Source of the DNA: an uncultured Eubacterium sp.
Lineage (GTDB): Bacteria > Bacillota > Clostridia > Lachnospirales > Lachnospiraceae
Direction: 5' to 3'
Assembly: GCA_900551945.1 (NCBI GenBank)
Contig: URYE01000050.1
Coordinates: forward strand, 1-20,582
DNA: 20,582 nucleotides
Shown here: positions 1 through 6,293 of the stretch, piece after piece
Layout: each line of letters begins with the position of its first letter
Numbering within the stretch: position 1 is the stretch's first letter
Translations under genes and position numbers: made by a program
The notes under the pieces: generated by a model
What the model was told of the DNA's origin: nothing
Seen by the model: the letters and a program-made list of their open reading frames with translations, nothing else
Database searches by the model: none

Positions 1-276
1 CCATTTAAAAGTTTTATAACAATTATTGTAATAGGAATATGTATTTTTATATTGGGGATGTATCTATATTTTACTAAAGCTAATAAGATTAAACATATAT
101 TGTCATATATATATTTATTTGCAGCTATTATAGATTTAATATGGTTATTCATTACCACTTGTTTATATATAATAGCAACTTGTGGTTTAGGAGCAGTAAT
201 GTTTATACCGGGAATTTTACAGATAAAAGCTGGTATTAATTTTGTTACAGCAACGAAGGTACAGAATGAAGCATAG
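1..276 (+). CDS. Membrane protein, cut by the left edge
   Basis: The frame is open from base 1 to a TAG at 274-276, so the gene very likely begins outside the window; the first ATG inside is at 52 and has no convincing ribosome binding site. The visible 91 residues are mostly hydrophobic, with about three membrane-spanning stretches separated by short basic turns (TKANKIKH near the first turn). I do not recognise the family. Its 3' end overlaps the next gene by 11 bases, so the two are probably translated together, and the following two genes also encode membrane proteins, which suggests a shared membrane function. No catalytic motif is visible. Confidence 0.6.
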   Translation, partial: PFKSFITIIVIGICIFILGMYLYFTKANKIKHILSYIYLFAAIIDLIWLFITTCLYIIATCGLGAVMFIPGILQIKAGINFVTATKVQNEA

Positions 277-586
277 AGCATTTCAATCGATAAGAATTAC
301 TATTTATATGGCAGTTGTTATTAATGGGATATTAGTTCAGTTTATTAATCCTTTTCGTTATTTATGTGATTATGAAGCAGATCATTGCATATTTTGTGGA
401 ATGAGAACAGCTATTAATTTAATAATTGCTAGAAAGTTTGATTTGGCATATAAAAGTAATAAATTAATTGTTTTGATTATTATTATGGCAGTAATAATGA
501 TTTTGGATGTTATACATATCTTATATTTTCGGATAAAGAATACAAAATTAACAGGTGGTTACAAAGAATTTAAAGATAAATACTAA
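266..586 (+). CDS. DUF2752 family membrane protein
   Basis: A protein of 106 residues with two hydrophobic segments (about 10-30 and 67-88). Between them lies CIFCGMRTA at 41-49, matching the conserved C-x2-CG(M)-x-A core of DUF2752, a family of small bacterial membrane proteins of unknown function. The ATG at 266 is preferred because GAAGG lies just upstream; an in-frame TTG at 242 has no such site. The gene starts inside the end of the upstream membrane gene and is followed 16 bases later by a zinc-ribbon membrane protein, so the three form one unit. Family assignment rests on the cysteine motif and topology. Confidence 0.72.
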   Translation: MKHRAFQSIRITIYMAVVINGILVQFINPFRYLCDYEADHCIFCGMRTAINLIIARKFDLAYKSNKLIVLIIIMAVIMILDVIHILYFRIKNTKLTGGYKEFKDKY

Positions 587-602
587 TTTGGAGGTACTTA
601 TT

Positions 603-1199
603 ATGGCACTTATAAAATGTCCTGAATGTGGGAAAGAAATATCTGATAAAACAAAAAAATGTCCTGAATGTGGTTATCCTATTAAAAAACTAAATAAAAA
701 ATCTGGAACGAAAAGGAAAATAATAATTTCACTTATAATTGTAATAGGTATTATATTTATTATTTCTATAACAGTAATTATTATTAAATTATCAAATGGA
801 AAATCAACACAACAAGTAGAACAGCAGACACAAACCGAAATAGTAACAGAAACACCATTGAATGATTATGAATATGCTGCTATTAATTTAGTAAATAAGC
901 TGAAAGATAGGTTGAAAAATCCTGACAGCTTAAAAATATATTCGTTAAATGTAAGGCAATTTTATAAAGGTGAAACTACATATCATTTTTGTATTGATTA
1001 TTCCGCACAAAATGGATTTGGTGGAAATAATAGAAAAACAGAGTATCTTGAAATTGGGATAAATGATGATTTAGATAAATATGCATTTGATTCAATGATT
1101 ATGGCTATGGAACAAAGTAATTATACTAATAATTCTAATATATTGGATAAATCAATAGATATTGATAGAATAATGAATAATTTAGATAAAAGAAAATAA
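603..1199 (+). CDS. Zinc-ribbon membrane protein with extracytoplasmic domain
   Basis: 198 residues. Two CPEC motifs (Cys 6, 9, 20, 23) form an N-terminal zinc ribbon, followed by a basic linker and one strong membrane segment at about 39-62. A Gln/Thr-rich linker (about 67-85) leads to a polar C-terminal domain of about 110 residues, predicted outside the membrane. Start at ATG 603 is set by TTTGGAGG eleven bases upstream; the longer frame from 555 would overlap the DUF2752 gene without a binding site. Cytoplasmic zinc ribbon plus single span plus outer domain is a common Firmicutes arrangement with no agreed function. The hairpin at 1332-1362 could end the operon. Confidence 0.75.
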   Translation: MALIKCPECGKEISDKTKKCPECGYPIKKLNKKSGTKRKIIISLIIVIGIIFIISITVIIIKLSNGKSTQQVEQQTQTEIVTETPLNDYEYAAINLVNKLKDRLKNPDSLKIYSLNVRQFYKGETTYHFCIDYSAQNGFGGNNRKTEYLEIGINDDLDKYAFDSMIMAMEQSNYTNNSNILDKSIDIDRIMNNLDKRK

Positions 1200-1331
1200 A
1201 AACTAAAATTAACTCAGTGTATAGAACAACCAACTATATGCTATTACAGAATATAACATACATATATTAGTTTAAACCACCCCCGACACTCCATATTATA
1301 ATATCAAATAACTACATAAACAGCATAAAAT

Positions 1332-1368
1332 AAGAGTGTAACCACATAACGGCTACACTCTTTTATAA
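1332..1368. terminator. Bidirectional terminator hairpin
   Basis: AAGAGTGTA at 1332-1340 pairs perfectly with TACACTCTT at 1354-1362, with two further inner CC/GG pairs. The rightward side is followed by TTTTATA and the leftward side by an AT-rich stretch, so it can serve both the rightward cluster ending at 1199 and the leftward gene ending at 1398. The 130 bases between 1200 and 1331 contain nothing else I can support. Confidence 0.7.
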
Positions 1369-1397
1369 TATAATCTATTCTGTTATATGCTATATAA

Positions 1398-1553
1398 TTA
1401 TACTTCTATAAGTCTTTTAATAAGTCTATAAGGATATTGAGGGGCATTTTCTATATATTCATTTACACGCTCTGCAATCTCATTTATATTGTATTCTGAT
1501 AAAACATACTCCCATCCGTAACCATAATCACATAATAATTGATATTCAAACAT
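1398..1553 (-). CDS. Small hypothetical protein, 51 residues
   Basis: Reading leftward from ATG at 1553 to TAA at 1398-1400. The protein begins MFEYQLLCDYGYGWEYVLSE and continues with an acidic, helix-like INEIAERVNEYIENA segment ending in a basic RLIKRLIEV tail. AGAGGT lies about nine bases before the start. Composition (aromatic, acidic, no low-complexity run) looks like a real small protein of the kind common on phages and conjugative elements; no function can be named. It follows the J-domain gene on the same strand, separated by a hairpin, and ends before the 1332-1362 terminator. Confidence 0.6.
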   Translation of the reverse strand: MFEYQLLCDYGYGWEYVLSEYNINEIAERVNEYIENAPQYPYRLIKRLIEV

Positions 1554-1591
1554 AATATATATACCTCTGCTTTCTTTAGATTTTTATATTC

Positions 1592-1628
1592 TGGGTGTAG
1601 GCTTGTTATTGTCTACACCCATTTTTTT
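1592..1628 (+). terminator. Hairpin with T-run beside the J-domain gene stop
   Basis: TGGGTGTAG at 1592-1600 pairs with CTACACCCA at 1613-1621 (9 bp, 12-base loop), followed on the + strand by seven T (1622-1628). As a terminator it therefore works for rightward transcription. Read leftward it lies directly after the J-domain stop codon but has no U-tail, so there it may act as a 3' stabilising hairpin or a weak stop with read-through into the 51-residue gene. Confidence 0.6.
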
Positions 1629-2136
1629 ACGCTTCTTTAATTCTTTTTATTGCTTCTGTCTGTACTTCAGTACTTCCATAATAGTTTCTTATATCATCCA
1701 TTGATAAAGCTTTCTTACCCTTCTTTCTAAATGCTTCACTATGCCAATACCATTGTTTTTTCTTTGAAGCATATTTTAATCCGTATTGTTTTAACTCTTC
1801 TTTATGTGGGTATGTGTTACCAGATACCCATATCCAAGAGCCACATACCTCTATTGTTATATCTGATAAGTGTATTATATTTTGTAGTACTTCTCTTAAC
1901 TTCTCATCCTCTTCAAAGTTATATTTCATATCATCATATGATGTTTTATTGTTTGTTTGCTCTGCGTTGCTTTCGTGCTTATCTTTTAATAATCTGAATA
2001 ACTTATCATATTCAGCATTTATATCTTGTGTTGTTTCTGTAGAGCCTTGTGGGTTGTCTGGGTGATACTTCTTTAATAGTTCTTTGTATTGCTTTCTTAA
2101 TTCTTCAAGTGTGTTTACATCTTTAAAATATGTCAT
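1627..2136 (-). CDS. J-domain (DnaJ-like) protein of mobile-element type
   Basis: 169 residues. The N-terminal 50 residues are a compact J-domain: helix LEELRKQYKELLKKY, then the HPD tripeptide at 25-27, then AEYDKLFRLL. J-domains stimulate Hsp70 ATPase through HPD, so the protein may recruit host DnaK. There is no Gly/Phe region or zinc-finger as in true DnaJ. After a polar linker comes a second domain (about 75-153) with EVCGSWIWVSGNTYPHKEEL and KKKQWYWH, a pattern I associate with J-domain proteins on Firmicutes plasmids and integrative elements. AAGGAGG precedes ATG 2136. It is divergent from the gene at 2412, and both face a shared control region with GTACACG repeats. Confidence 0.8.
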   Translation of the reverse strand: MTYFKDVNTLEELRKQYKELLKKYHPDNPQGSTETTQDINAEYDKLFRLLKDKHESNAEQTNNKTSYDDMKYNFEEDEKLREVLQNIIHLSDITIEVCGSWIWVSGNTYPHKEELKQYGLKYASKKKQWYWHSEAFRKKGKKALSMDDIRNYYGSTEVQTEAIKRIKEA

Positions 2137-2183
2137 ATTATATAACCTCCTTAAAACTAATGTCTTATTGATTTGTTAATATT

Positions 2184-2212
2184 ATAATACACGATAACGT
2201 GTACTTCAGCAA
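2184..2212 (-). promoter_or_regulatory. Promoter of the leftward J-domain gene
   Basis: On the - strand TTGCTG (2212-2207) and TATTAT (2189-2184) are separated by 17 bases. The spacer contains GTACACG (2204-2198), so a repressor or activator bound to that repeat would sit directly on the promoter. It is about 50 bases upstream of ATG 2136. Confidence 0.6.
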
Positions 2213-2349
2213 TAGTAAAAGTACACGAAAAAATGTATAAAAATTGTTAAAGTTAACTATAACGTGTACAATATGCATAAATAAAAGTAAACGTATACGT
2301 GTATTTATATCGGTTTTGTCAATAGACAAAGTACACGATAAAATGTACA
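2188..2349. repeat. GTACACG/CGTGTAC operator-like array
   Basis: CGTGTAC occurs at 2198-2204 and 2263-2269, a near copy CGTGTAT at 2298-2304, and the inverse GTACACG at 2221-2227 and 2331-2337; TACACG is also at 2188-2193. The two GTACACG copies lie in 19-base near-identical direct repeats (2221-2239 and 2331-2349, two differences). TACACG-ATAA-CGTGTA forms a palindrome at 2188-2203. Copies overlap the spacers of both divergent promoters, so a multi-site operator is the simplest reading; an iteron array is the alternative. No other gene lies in 2137-2411. Confidence 0.75.
2316..2344 (+). promoter_or_regulatory. Promoter of the 2412 operon
   Basis: TTGTCA (2316-2321), 17-base spacer, TAAAAT (2339-2344). 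GTACACG at 2331-2337 sits inside the spacer, and TTTGTC-AATA-GACAAA (2315-2330) makes a short palindrome over the -35 box. Initiation would fall near 2351, giving a leader of about 60 bases before ATG 2412. Confidence 0.7.
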
Positions 2350-2411
2350 ATACAATTACAAGGTAAGCAATTACTGATAACAAATATCAATATTTTAGGA
2401 GGTACAAGATT

Positions 2412-2696
2412 ATGTGCAATATCAAAAACAAAACAGAGTTAGAAAAGAAGATTGAAGAAATAAGAAGGTACAAAGCTATGGCAGAAGAAGCAAGTAACAT
2501 TGAAAAAGCTCTGGAAGCTGAGGTTATTTCTTATATGAATGAAAACAATTTAACAGAAGAGTTTACAGATTCAAGCAAAATCAGCTACAAAGAGCAAGAA
2601 AGAAGAACTTTAGACAAGAAGAGATTAACTGAAGACTTGGGCGACTTATCAGAATATGAAAAGGTTACAAGCTACAAAGTTTTACGCATTAAATAA
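2412..2696 (+). CDS. Conserved coiled-coil phage/element protein
   Basis: 94 residues. Residues 5-47 are a charged helix (TELEKKIEEIRRYKAMAEEA) likely to form a coiled coil, followed by a C-terminal half with ISYKEQERRTLDKKRLTEDL and a terminal TSYKVLRIK strand. This layout, a helix, then a Y/K-rich strand, then a 'LDxKxL ... Y' segment and a final basic strand, resembles small hypothetical proteins common in Clostridia phages and mobile elements, but no function is established. TTAGGAGG precedes ATG 2412. It is the first gene of the rightward operon driven by the promoter at 2316-2344. Confidence 0.7.
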   Translation: MCNIKNKTELEKKIEEIRRYKAMAEEASNIEKALEAEVISYMNENNLTEEFTDSSKISYKEQERRTLDKKRLTEDLGDLSEYEKVTSYKVLRIK

Positions 2697-2711
2697 TTAA
2701 CAATTATATCA

Positions 2712-2745
2712 AGGGTGAAGGGTGGAGCAATCCATCCGACACCCT
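2712..2745 (+). promoter_or_regulatory. Intercistronic stem-loop with GCAA tetraloop
   Basis: AGGGTG (2712-2717) pairs with CACCCT (2740-2745); after a 2x2 internal loop, GGGTGGA (2720-2726) pairs with TCCATCC (2731-2737, one G-U) closed by a GCAA (GNRA) tetraloop. No T-run follows. It ends eight bases before the AGGAGGG of the next gene, so it is better read as an mRNA stability, processing or translation-control element than as a terminator. Confidence 0.6.
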
Positions 2746-2766
2746 AAAGAATAGGAGGGATTGACA

Positions 2767-2934
2767 ATGAAAAAATACATGACTTATGAAGAACCATTAC
2801 AAGGAAGAATTTTTACAGAAAAGCAGATGTACGAAGTATATAGAGATATGGCAGACAAAAAAGAATATCCAAATTTTGAATGTTGGTTTACAGACATGTT
2901 AAAAAGCGGAGTATTTGAGGAGGTGCAGGCATGA
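2767..2934 (+). CDS. Small hypothetical protein, 55 residues
   Basis: Begins MKKYMTYEEPLQGRIFTEKQ and continues through YEVYRDMADKKEYPNFECW to a TDMLKSGVFEEVQA end. AGGAGGG lies eight bases before ATG 2767. Its stop overlaps the next start in an ATGA arrangement, indicating translational coupling. The sequence has normal composition with one predicted helix around YEVYRDMA and resembles small phage or conjugative-element proteins; I cannot assign a role. The stem-loop at 2712-2745 lies just upstream. Confidence 0.75.
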   Translation: MKKYMTYEEPLQGRIFTEKQMYEVYRDMADKKEYPNFECWFTDMLKSGVFEEVQA

Positions 2935-3077
2935 AAACACAGACAATTCAATTTGCAACAGTTACCAAAAACGGAGTAGTTCAGAAAGTTGGTAAAAGTA
3001 CCATACTACAGCCTAAAACAAACTTTAAAGGCGGTTCTGTTAAGTGGTATGAGGATAAGAAAAAAGCAGATAAGTAA
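2931..3077 (+). CDS. Small basic hypothetical protein, 48 residues
   Basis: Begins MKTQTIQFATVTKNGVVQKV and ends VKWYEDKKKADK. Start ATG 2931 overlaps the upstream stop by four bases (ATGA), with GAGGAGG about eight bases upstream inside the preceding gene. The protein is basic with alternating short strands; no motif is recognisable. In the following gap, GGCAAG at 3086-3091 can pair with CTTGCC at 3120-3125, another structured leader before a ribosome binding site. Confidence 0.7.
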   Translation: MKTQTIQFATVTKNGVVQKVGKSTILQPKTNFKGGSVKWYEDKKKADK

Positions 3078-3185
3078 CCACAATAAGGCAAGCGGTCAAG
3101 CCGTGGTATTCAATTACAACTTGCCAATCGGCAGTAATGCCACATAACAATAAATCAATATTTTAAGAAAGAAGAGGTGCTGATT

Positions 3186-3776
3186 ATGGTAATACGTTAC
3201 GCAAGTTACACAAATAGACAGTTAACAGAACAGGAGAAAAGGTTCGCAGAGGAACATCACAACTTAATGTATAGGTATATGAGAATACATGAGTTAGATT
3301 TTGAGGAATGGTATGACATTCTTATAATACCTTATTTACAGGCTGTTAAGAAGTATCACGAATACGAGAGGTTACAGCAGTACAAATTTGAACAGATATT
3401 TTTTAGAACGCTTGACAACGCAAGAAGCAATTATTGGAGAGATATGAACAGACAGAAAAGATGTCCTGAAGGTGGTGTATGGAGTTTGGATGCTATGTCA
3501 TCTGAGAGTTGCAGGAATGGTGAGGAAGATGATAAGGATTCTTTTAACTGGGTAAAGGGAGTATCACCACAAGACTATCTGGAAGAAAGAGCAATAGATA
3601 ATGTTATTATACAAAATCTGTTGGAAGAATTGAAGCAGTACAAAGCAAAAGAGATTGTAAATATGCTATTAGATGGAAAAAGCGGAGTGGAAATAAGGAA
3701 GAGATTGGAAATATCATCCAGTACATATTATAAGCTCATAGCAGAAATAAAGAGAGTTTTATTACAGAATGTCTAA
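3186..3776 (+). CDS. Sigma-70-like regulatory protein (first of two)
   Basis: 196 residues. Region 2-like helices occupy about 14-90 (TEQEKRFAEEHHNLMYRY, then FEEWYDILIIPYLQAVKKY, then a basic NYWRDMNRQKR segment). An acidic linker (about 100-140) leads to a region 4-like helix-turn-helix at about 145-192 (KAKEIVNMLLDGKSGVEIRK, SSSTYYKLIAEIKR). This is the two-part layout of small sigma factors and sigma-like activators on phages and mobile elements. ATG 3186 is chosen over GTG 3177 because AAGAGGTG ends seven bases before it. It sits immediately before a second gene of the same design. Whether it binds core RNA polymerase or only resembles sigma is not visible from sequence. Confidence 0.72.
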   Translation: MVIRYASYTNRQLTEQEKRFAEEHHNLMYRYMRIHELDFEEWYDILIIPYLQAVKKYHEYERLQQYKFEQIFFRTLDNARSNYWRDMNRQKRCPEGGVWSLDAMSSESCRNGEEDDKDSFNWVKGVSPQDYLEERAIDNVIIQNLLEELKQYKAKEIVNMLLDGKSGVEIRKRLEISSSTYYKLIAEIKRVLLQNV

Positions 3777-3789
3777 TCACTTAATAAAT

Positions 3790-3818
3790 GGAAGGTTGTC
3801 AGCAGTTGGCAATCTTCC
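3790..3818 (+). promoter_or_regulatory. Stem-loop before the second sigma-like gene
   Basis: GGAAGGTTGTC (3790-3800) pairs with GGCAATCTTCC (3808-3818) over 11 positions with two G-U pairs and a 7-base loop. It lies between the two sigma-like genes, ends about ten bases before the AAAAGGAG of the next gene, and has no T-run. Confidence 0.6.
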
Positions 3819-3842
3819 AGTATAAAAAGGAGCGTTTATATT

Positions 3843-4370
3843 ATGGAAAGAATGTCAGATATAGAACGGAAATTTGCAGAGGAAAATCATAATCTTGTAT
3901 ACAGCTTTCTACATAGTAATAAGTATAACATAGAAGATTTTTACAGTATTGCTGTTATGGGATATTTAAAGGCAGTTCAAGCATATATAAAGGATGGAAA
4001 TATTAAGGAAAATTACAGCTTTAGTTGCATTGCCTGGCTATATATGAAATCGGAAATAAAAGACTATTTCAAAGCGGAAAGCAGACAGAAACGAACAACG
4101 GAAAATATTATAAGTCTGGATGCAGTAGCAGATGAAGATGGAAAACAATTTGAAATAGTAGGCATTGGAACGATAGAACAGGATCAGATTGATGATGAAT
4201 TTATAACGGAAATATTTATGAATCTGTCAGATGTTCAAAAGGCTATATTACAAATGAGAATAGCAGGATATAGCAATACAGATATATGCAGAATAAAGAA
4301 GATAGCCTCATCATCATTTTATGCGGAAATGAAAAAGATTAAGAAAGTAGCAAAAAATATATTGAATTAA
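3843..4370 (+). CDS. Sigma-70-like regulatory protein (second of two)
   Basis: 175 residues, similar in plan to its neighbour: both begin with a KFAEE(N/H)HNL(V/M)Y helix, suggesting duplication and divergence. Region 2-like part about 5-85 (IEDFYSIAVMGYLKAVQAY, CIAWLYMKSEIKDYFK, then basic ESRQKRTTE); linker with SLDAVADEDG at 91-100, a position where sigma proteins often have a similar SLD; region 4-like helix-turn-helix about 125-172 (LSDVQKAILQMRIAGYSNTD). GGAG lies ten bases before ATG 3843. The role is probably transcription of element genes, inferred from family only; no cognate promoter can be named. Confidence 0.75.
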   Translation: MERMSDIERKFAEENHNLVYSFLHSNKYNIEDFYSIAVMGYLKAVQAYIKDGNIKENYSFSCIAWLYMKSEIKDYFKAESRQKRTTENIISLDAVADEDGKQFEIVGIGTIEQDQIDDEFITEIFMNLSDVQKAILQMRIAGYSNTDICRIKKIASSSFYAEMKKIKKVAKNILN

Positions 4371-4390
4371 GGGAATCGGAGGAAATACAT

Positions 4391-4624
4391 ATGTTTAATT
4401 TTAGAATAATTACAACAGCAGATGGAAATCAGATTATTGATAGAAAGCTTAAGACACCTTATGAATCATTAGATATATTCCAGTTTATGGAATACTTAGA
4501 GGCAGAAGAGAGCATGGAGCATATGGATATAATGGAAAATAAAGAAAGACAGATGGCAGAACGTAAAAGAAAGCTTGCAAGGAATCCGCTGTATAAATTG
4601 GCTTGTGTATTAGGATTATTTTAA
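4391..4624 (+). CDS. Small conserved hypothetical protein, 77 residues
   Basis: An N-terminal strand-rich part (MFNFRIITTADGNQIIDRKL, TPYESLD) is followed by an acidic helix (FMEYLEAEESMEHMDIME) and a basic helix ending ARNPLYKLACVLGLF. The layout, a short sheet, then 'TPYE', then a KRKLARNPLYK tail, looks conserved among small proteins of Clostridia mobile elements, but I know of no function. CGGAGG precedes ATG 4391. It lies 20 bases after the second sigma-like gene and probably shares its transcript. Confidence 0.7.
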   Translation: MFNFRIITTADGNQIIDRKLKTPYESLDIFQFMEYLEAEESMEHMDIMENKERQMAERKRKLARNPLYKLACVLGLF

Positions 4625-4642
4625 AGGAAAGATGAAAGAAAT

Positions 4643-4951
4643 ATGTTAAAGTCAGAATTTTTTAATATGGGTCAGATAGTAGTTACAAAGTCAATTAATA
4701 GCTATATGGCAGCAGAGACAGTATTTGCAGGGGAGATAGCAGATGCACTAAAAAGATATGCTAATAAGGATTGGGGCAACTTAGATAGTGAAGATAAAAA
4801 GTTTAATGATAACGCACTTAATTATCCAGAAGATTTATACCTTTTAGCTGCTTACAATACTTCTAAGGGTAAAGTATGGATTATAACAAATAGAATATCA
4901 GAGACACCAGGAGATAATGCAACAACAGTTTGCTTCCCAGATGAACGATAA
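4643..4951 (+). CDS. Plasmid-type conserved protein, 102 residues
   Basis: Contains a helical half (MAAETVFAGEIADALKRYAN) followed by KDWGNLDSEDKKFNDNAL and a C-terminal KVWIITNRISETPGDNATTV ... CFPDER. The pattern 'DWG(D/N)L..ED...ND.AL' plus 'WIIT......ATT..FP(D/E)E' is that of a small protein widespread on Firmicutes plasmids and integrative elements, often labelled 'plasmid-related protein' without a known activity. Start ATG 4643 follows AAAGGAAAG; an ATG at 4632 stops after five codons. The assignment is to a family, not to a function. Confidence 0.75.
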   Translation: MLKSEFFNMGQIVVTKSINSYMAAETVFAGEIADALKRYANKDWGNLDSEDKKFNDNALNYPEDLYLLAAYNTSKGKVWIITNRISETPGDNATTVCFPDER

Positions 4952-4962
4952 AAATAAGATAT

Positions 4963-4990
4963 GAGGATAGCTTGAAATATAGCTATCCTC
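4963..4990 (+). promoter_or_regulatory. Stem-loop before the HNH gene
   Basis: GAGGATAGCT (4963-4972) and AGCTATCCTC (4981-4990) form a perfect 10-bp stem with an 8-base loop. It lies in the gap before the AAAGAGG of the HNH gene and is followed by purine-rich sequence, not T, so it is not a normal terminator. Confidence 0.6.
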
Positions 4991-5013
4991 TGGAAAGATA
5001 AAGAGGTATAGAT

Positions 5014-5574
5014 ATGGCAATAGTAATAACAAATGGAAAATTATATATGTATTTAAATGAATATGGAAAACATAGAAAAACAGATGATATAACAAAGGCT
5101 ATTCAGTATAAATCAAAATGTGAAGCTGTATCATATATGTATAAAGCACCTTCAAAAACAAAAGGATTTTATGTATATGATACAACGGATAATATAGTAT
5201 TATGGGAACGCAAAAACGATGGTGCAGACAATATAAAAAGAAATAAAAACGGCAAGATTAAACGTAAAAAATATTCTAAGTCAGCACGTAAGTTAATATA
5301 TAATAAAGCAAATGGTTGTTGTCAATTATGCGGTAGGAAAATAACGTTTGAACAAATGACAGTAGATCATATTATACCATTAGTTATGAATGGTGTAGAT
5401 GATGTAAGCAATCTTCAATGTACATGCGAAGTTTGCAATAAGTTCAAAGGTGCAATACTTCCAGAAGATTTTTTTAATAGAATAACAACTATATTTATGT
5501 ATCAAATGGATAAGAAGAATAAGCATAAATTGATATGGAAGATCACATATAATATATTAAAGCGGATGATATAA
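5014..5574 (+). CDS. HNH endonuclease
   Basis: 186 residues. The C-terminal half is a clear HNH nuclease: CQLCG at 103-107 (first zinc knuckle), DHI at 118-120 (metal-binding and general-base His), Asn 133 in the 'SNLQ' helix, and CEVCN at 138-142 (second zinc knuckle plus final Asn). The first 80 residues are an additional domain of strand-rich character that I do not recognise, followed by a very basic linker (KRNKNGKIKRKKYSKSAR), likely to touch DNA. GAGG lies seven bases before ATG 5014. No terminase or portal gene lies nearby, so a packaging role is not indicated; homing, restriction or defence are all possible. Confidence 0.85.
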   Translation: MAIVITNGKLYMYLNEYGKHRKTDDITKAIQYKSKCEAVSYMYKAPSKTKGFYVYDTTDNIVLWERKNDGADNIKRNKNGKIKRKKYSKSARKLIYNKANGCCQLCGRKITFEQMTVDHIIPLVMNGVDDVSNLQCTCEVCNKFKGAILPEDFFNRITTIFMYQMDKKNKHKLIWKITYNILKRMI

Positions 5575-5611
5575 TTTGAAAGATTAATTAAATGCAAAAA
5601 TAATGTCAATG

Positions 5612-5620
5612 TGGTATACT
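5612..5620 (+). promoter_or_regulatory. Possible extended -10 promoter before the XRE gene
   Basis: TGGTATACT at 5612-5620 is an extended -10 element (TG-n-TATACT), and an overlapping TATAAT lies at 5620-5625. No good -35 box is seen. It would serve the regulator gene that starts at 5670. Confidence 0.35.
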
Positions 5621-5669
5621 ATAATAAAATTAAGATATTGTCTTGATTCAATATAGGGAAAGTGAGGAA

Positions 5670-5924
5670 ATGATGTTGGCACTTAAAGAAACGTTTAAGG
5701 CTATTACAGGAAATAAAAAAGTAACACAGCTTGAAATGGCTACAGCATTAGGAATCAGTAAGCAAAATTTTAGTAATAAGGTGCAACGAAATACATTCTC
5801 ACCAGATGAATTAGTAAAGATAGCAGATATGTTAGATATGGAACTAGCATTTATAGATAAGAATGCAGAATTTAATGGTGAAAAATATGTAATAGAGCAA
5901 AACAAGGAAAATGAGAGCGAATAA
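5670..5924 (+). CDS. XRE-family helix-turn-helix regulator
   Basis: 84 residues. Residues 6-60 form a helix-turn-helix domain of the XRE/Cro type: VTQLEMATALGISKQNFSNK followed by a scaffold helix ELVKIADMLDMELAFI. The final 20 residues are acidic. GTGAGG lies four bases before ATG 5670, and a second ATG follows at once; the longer frame from TTG 5643 has no binding site. Single-domain XRE proteins usually repress a nearby promoter, often their own. Its stop (TAATG) overlaps a 16-codon frame and the next gene follows 53 bases later, so an operon is likely. Confidence 0.8.
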   Translation: MMLALKETFKAITGNKKVTQLEMATALGISKQNFSNKVQRNTFSPDELVKIADMLDMELAFIDKNAEFNGEKYVIEQNKENESE

Positions 5925-5977
5925 TGGCATATAAAGAAATAAAGATTTCTTATGAAGATTTAAAGGAGGTATGACCT

Positions 5978-6201
5978 ATGACTGCATTAAGAAGAGAAGC
6001 TATTGAACTATTAGAGCAAGTACCAGAAGATAAGCTTGTATATGTTATTCAGATTTTAAGAGCTGTTAATGGCTTAATAGGTGTACCAGAAAAACAATGT
6101 ACAAAGAAGGTTGATTTAGAACAGTTTGTTATGTCTGCGACAGAGCGTAGAAAAATGTAGATGAATATATGAGAGAAATGCGTGAGAATGATAGATTATA
6201 A
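5978..6201 (+). pseudogene. Short antitoxin-like gene, apparently frameshifted at an A-run
   Basis: AAAGGAGG precedes ATG 5978. The frame runs 60 residues (MTALRREAIELLEQVPEDKL then VYVIQILRAVNGL) to TAG at 6158-6160. The A5 run at 6151-6155 is suspicious: one additional A would continue the protein as RRKNVDEYMREMRENDRL and end at TAA 6199-6201, giving a charged C-terminus typical of small antitoxin-like proteins with this N-terminal helix pair. So the gene is either broken, read by slippage, or miscalled by one base. No toxin partner is obvious, although a PBECR-like nuclease gene starts at 6441. Function is not proven. Confidence 0.5.
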
Positions 6202-6258
6202 AAAGATATTAGCTGTTATATAATTGATTAACTGAAATATAGAAAAGGAAAAGGACAC

Positions 6259-6287
6259 TTGAAAAATCAAGCACCCTAGTGTATAAT
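6259..6287 (+). promoter_or_regulatory. Consensus promoter for a small RNA
   Basis: TTGAAA (6259-6264), 17-base spacer, TATAAT (6282-6287): an almost perfect sigma-A promoter. CTTGA-AAAA-TCAAG (6258-6271) forms a small palindrome over the -35 box, a possible operator. Confidence 0.8.
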
Positions 6288-6293
6288 CTATTT

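Noticed and set aside
5924..5974. A 16-codon frame between the XRE gene and the antitoxin-like gene
   Set aside because: It contains the ribosome binding site of the next gene and is too short to support; it may be chance overlap (TAATG).
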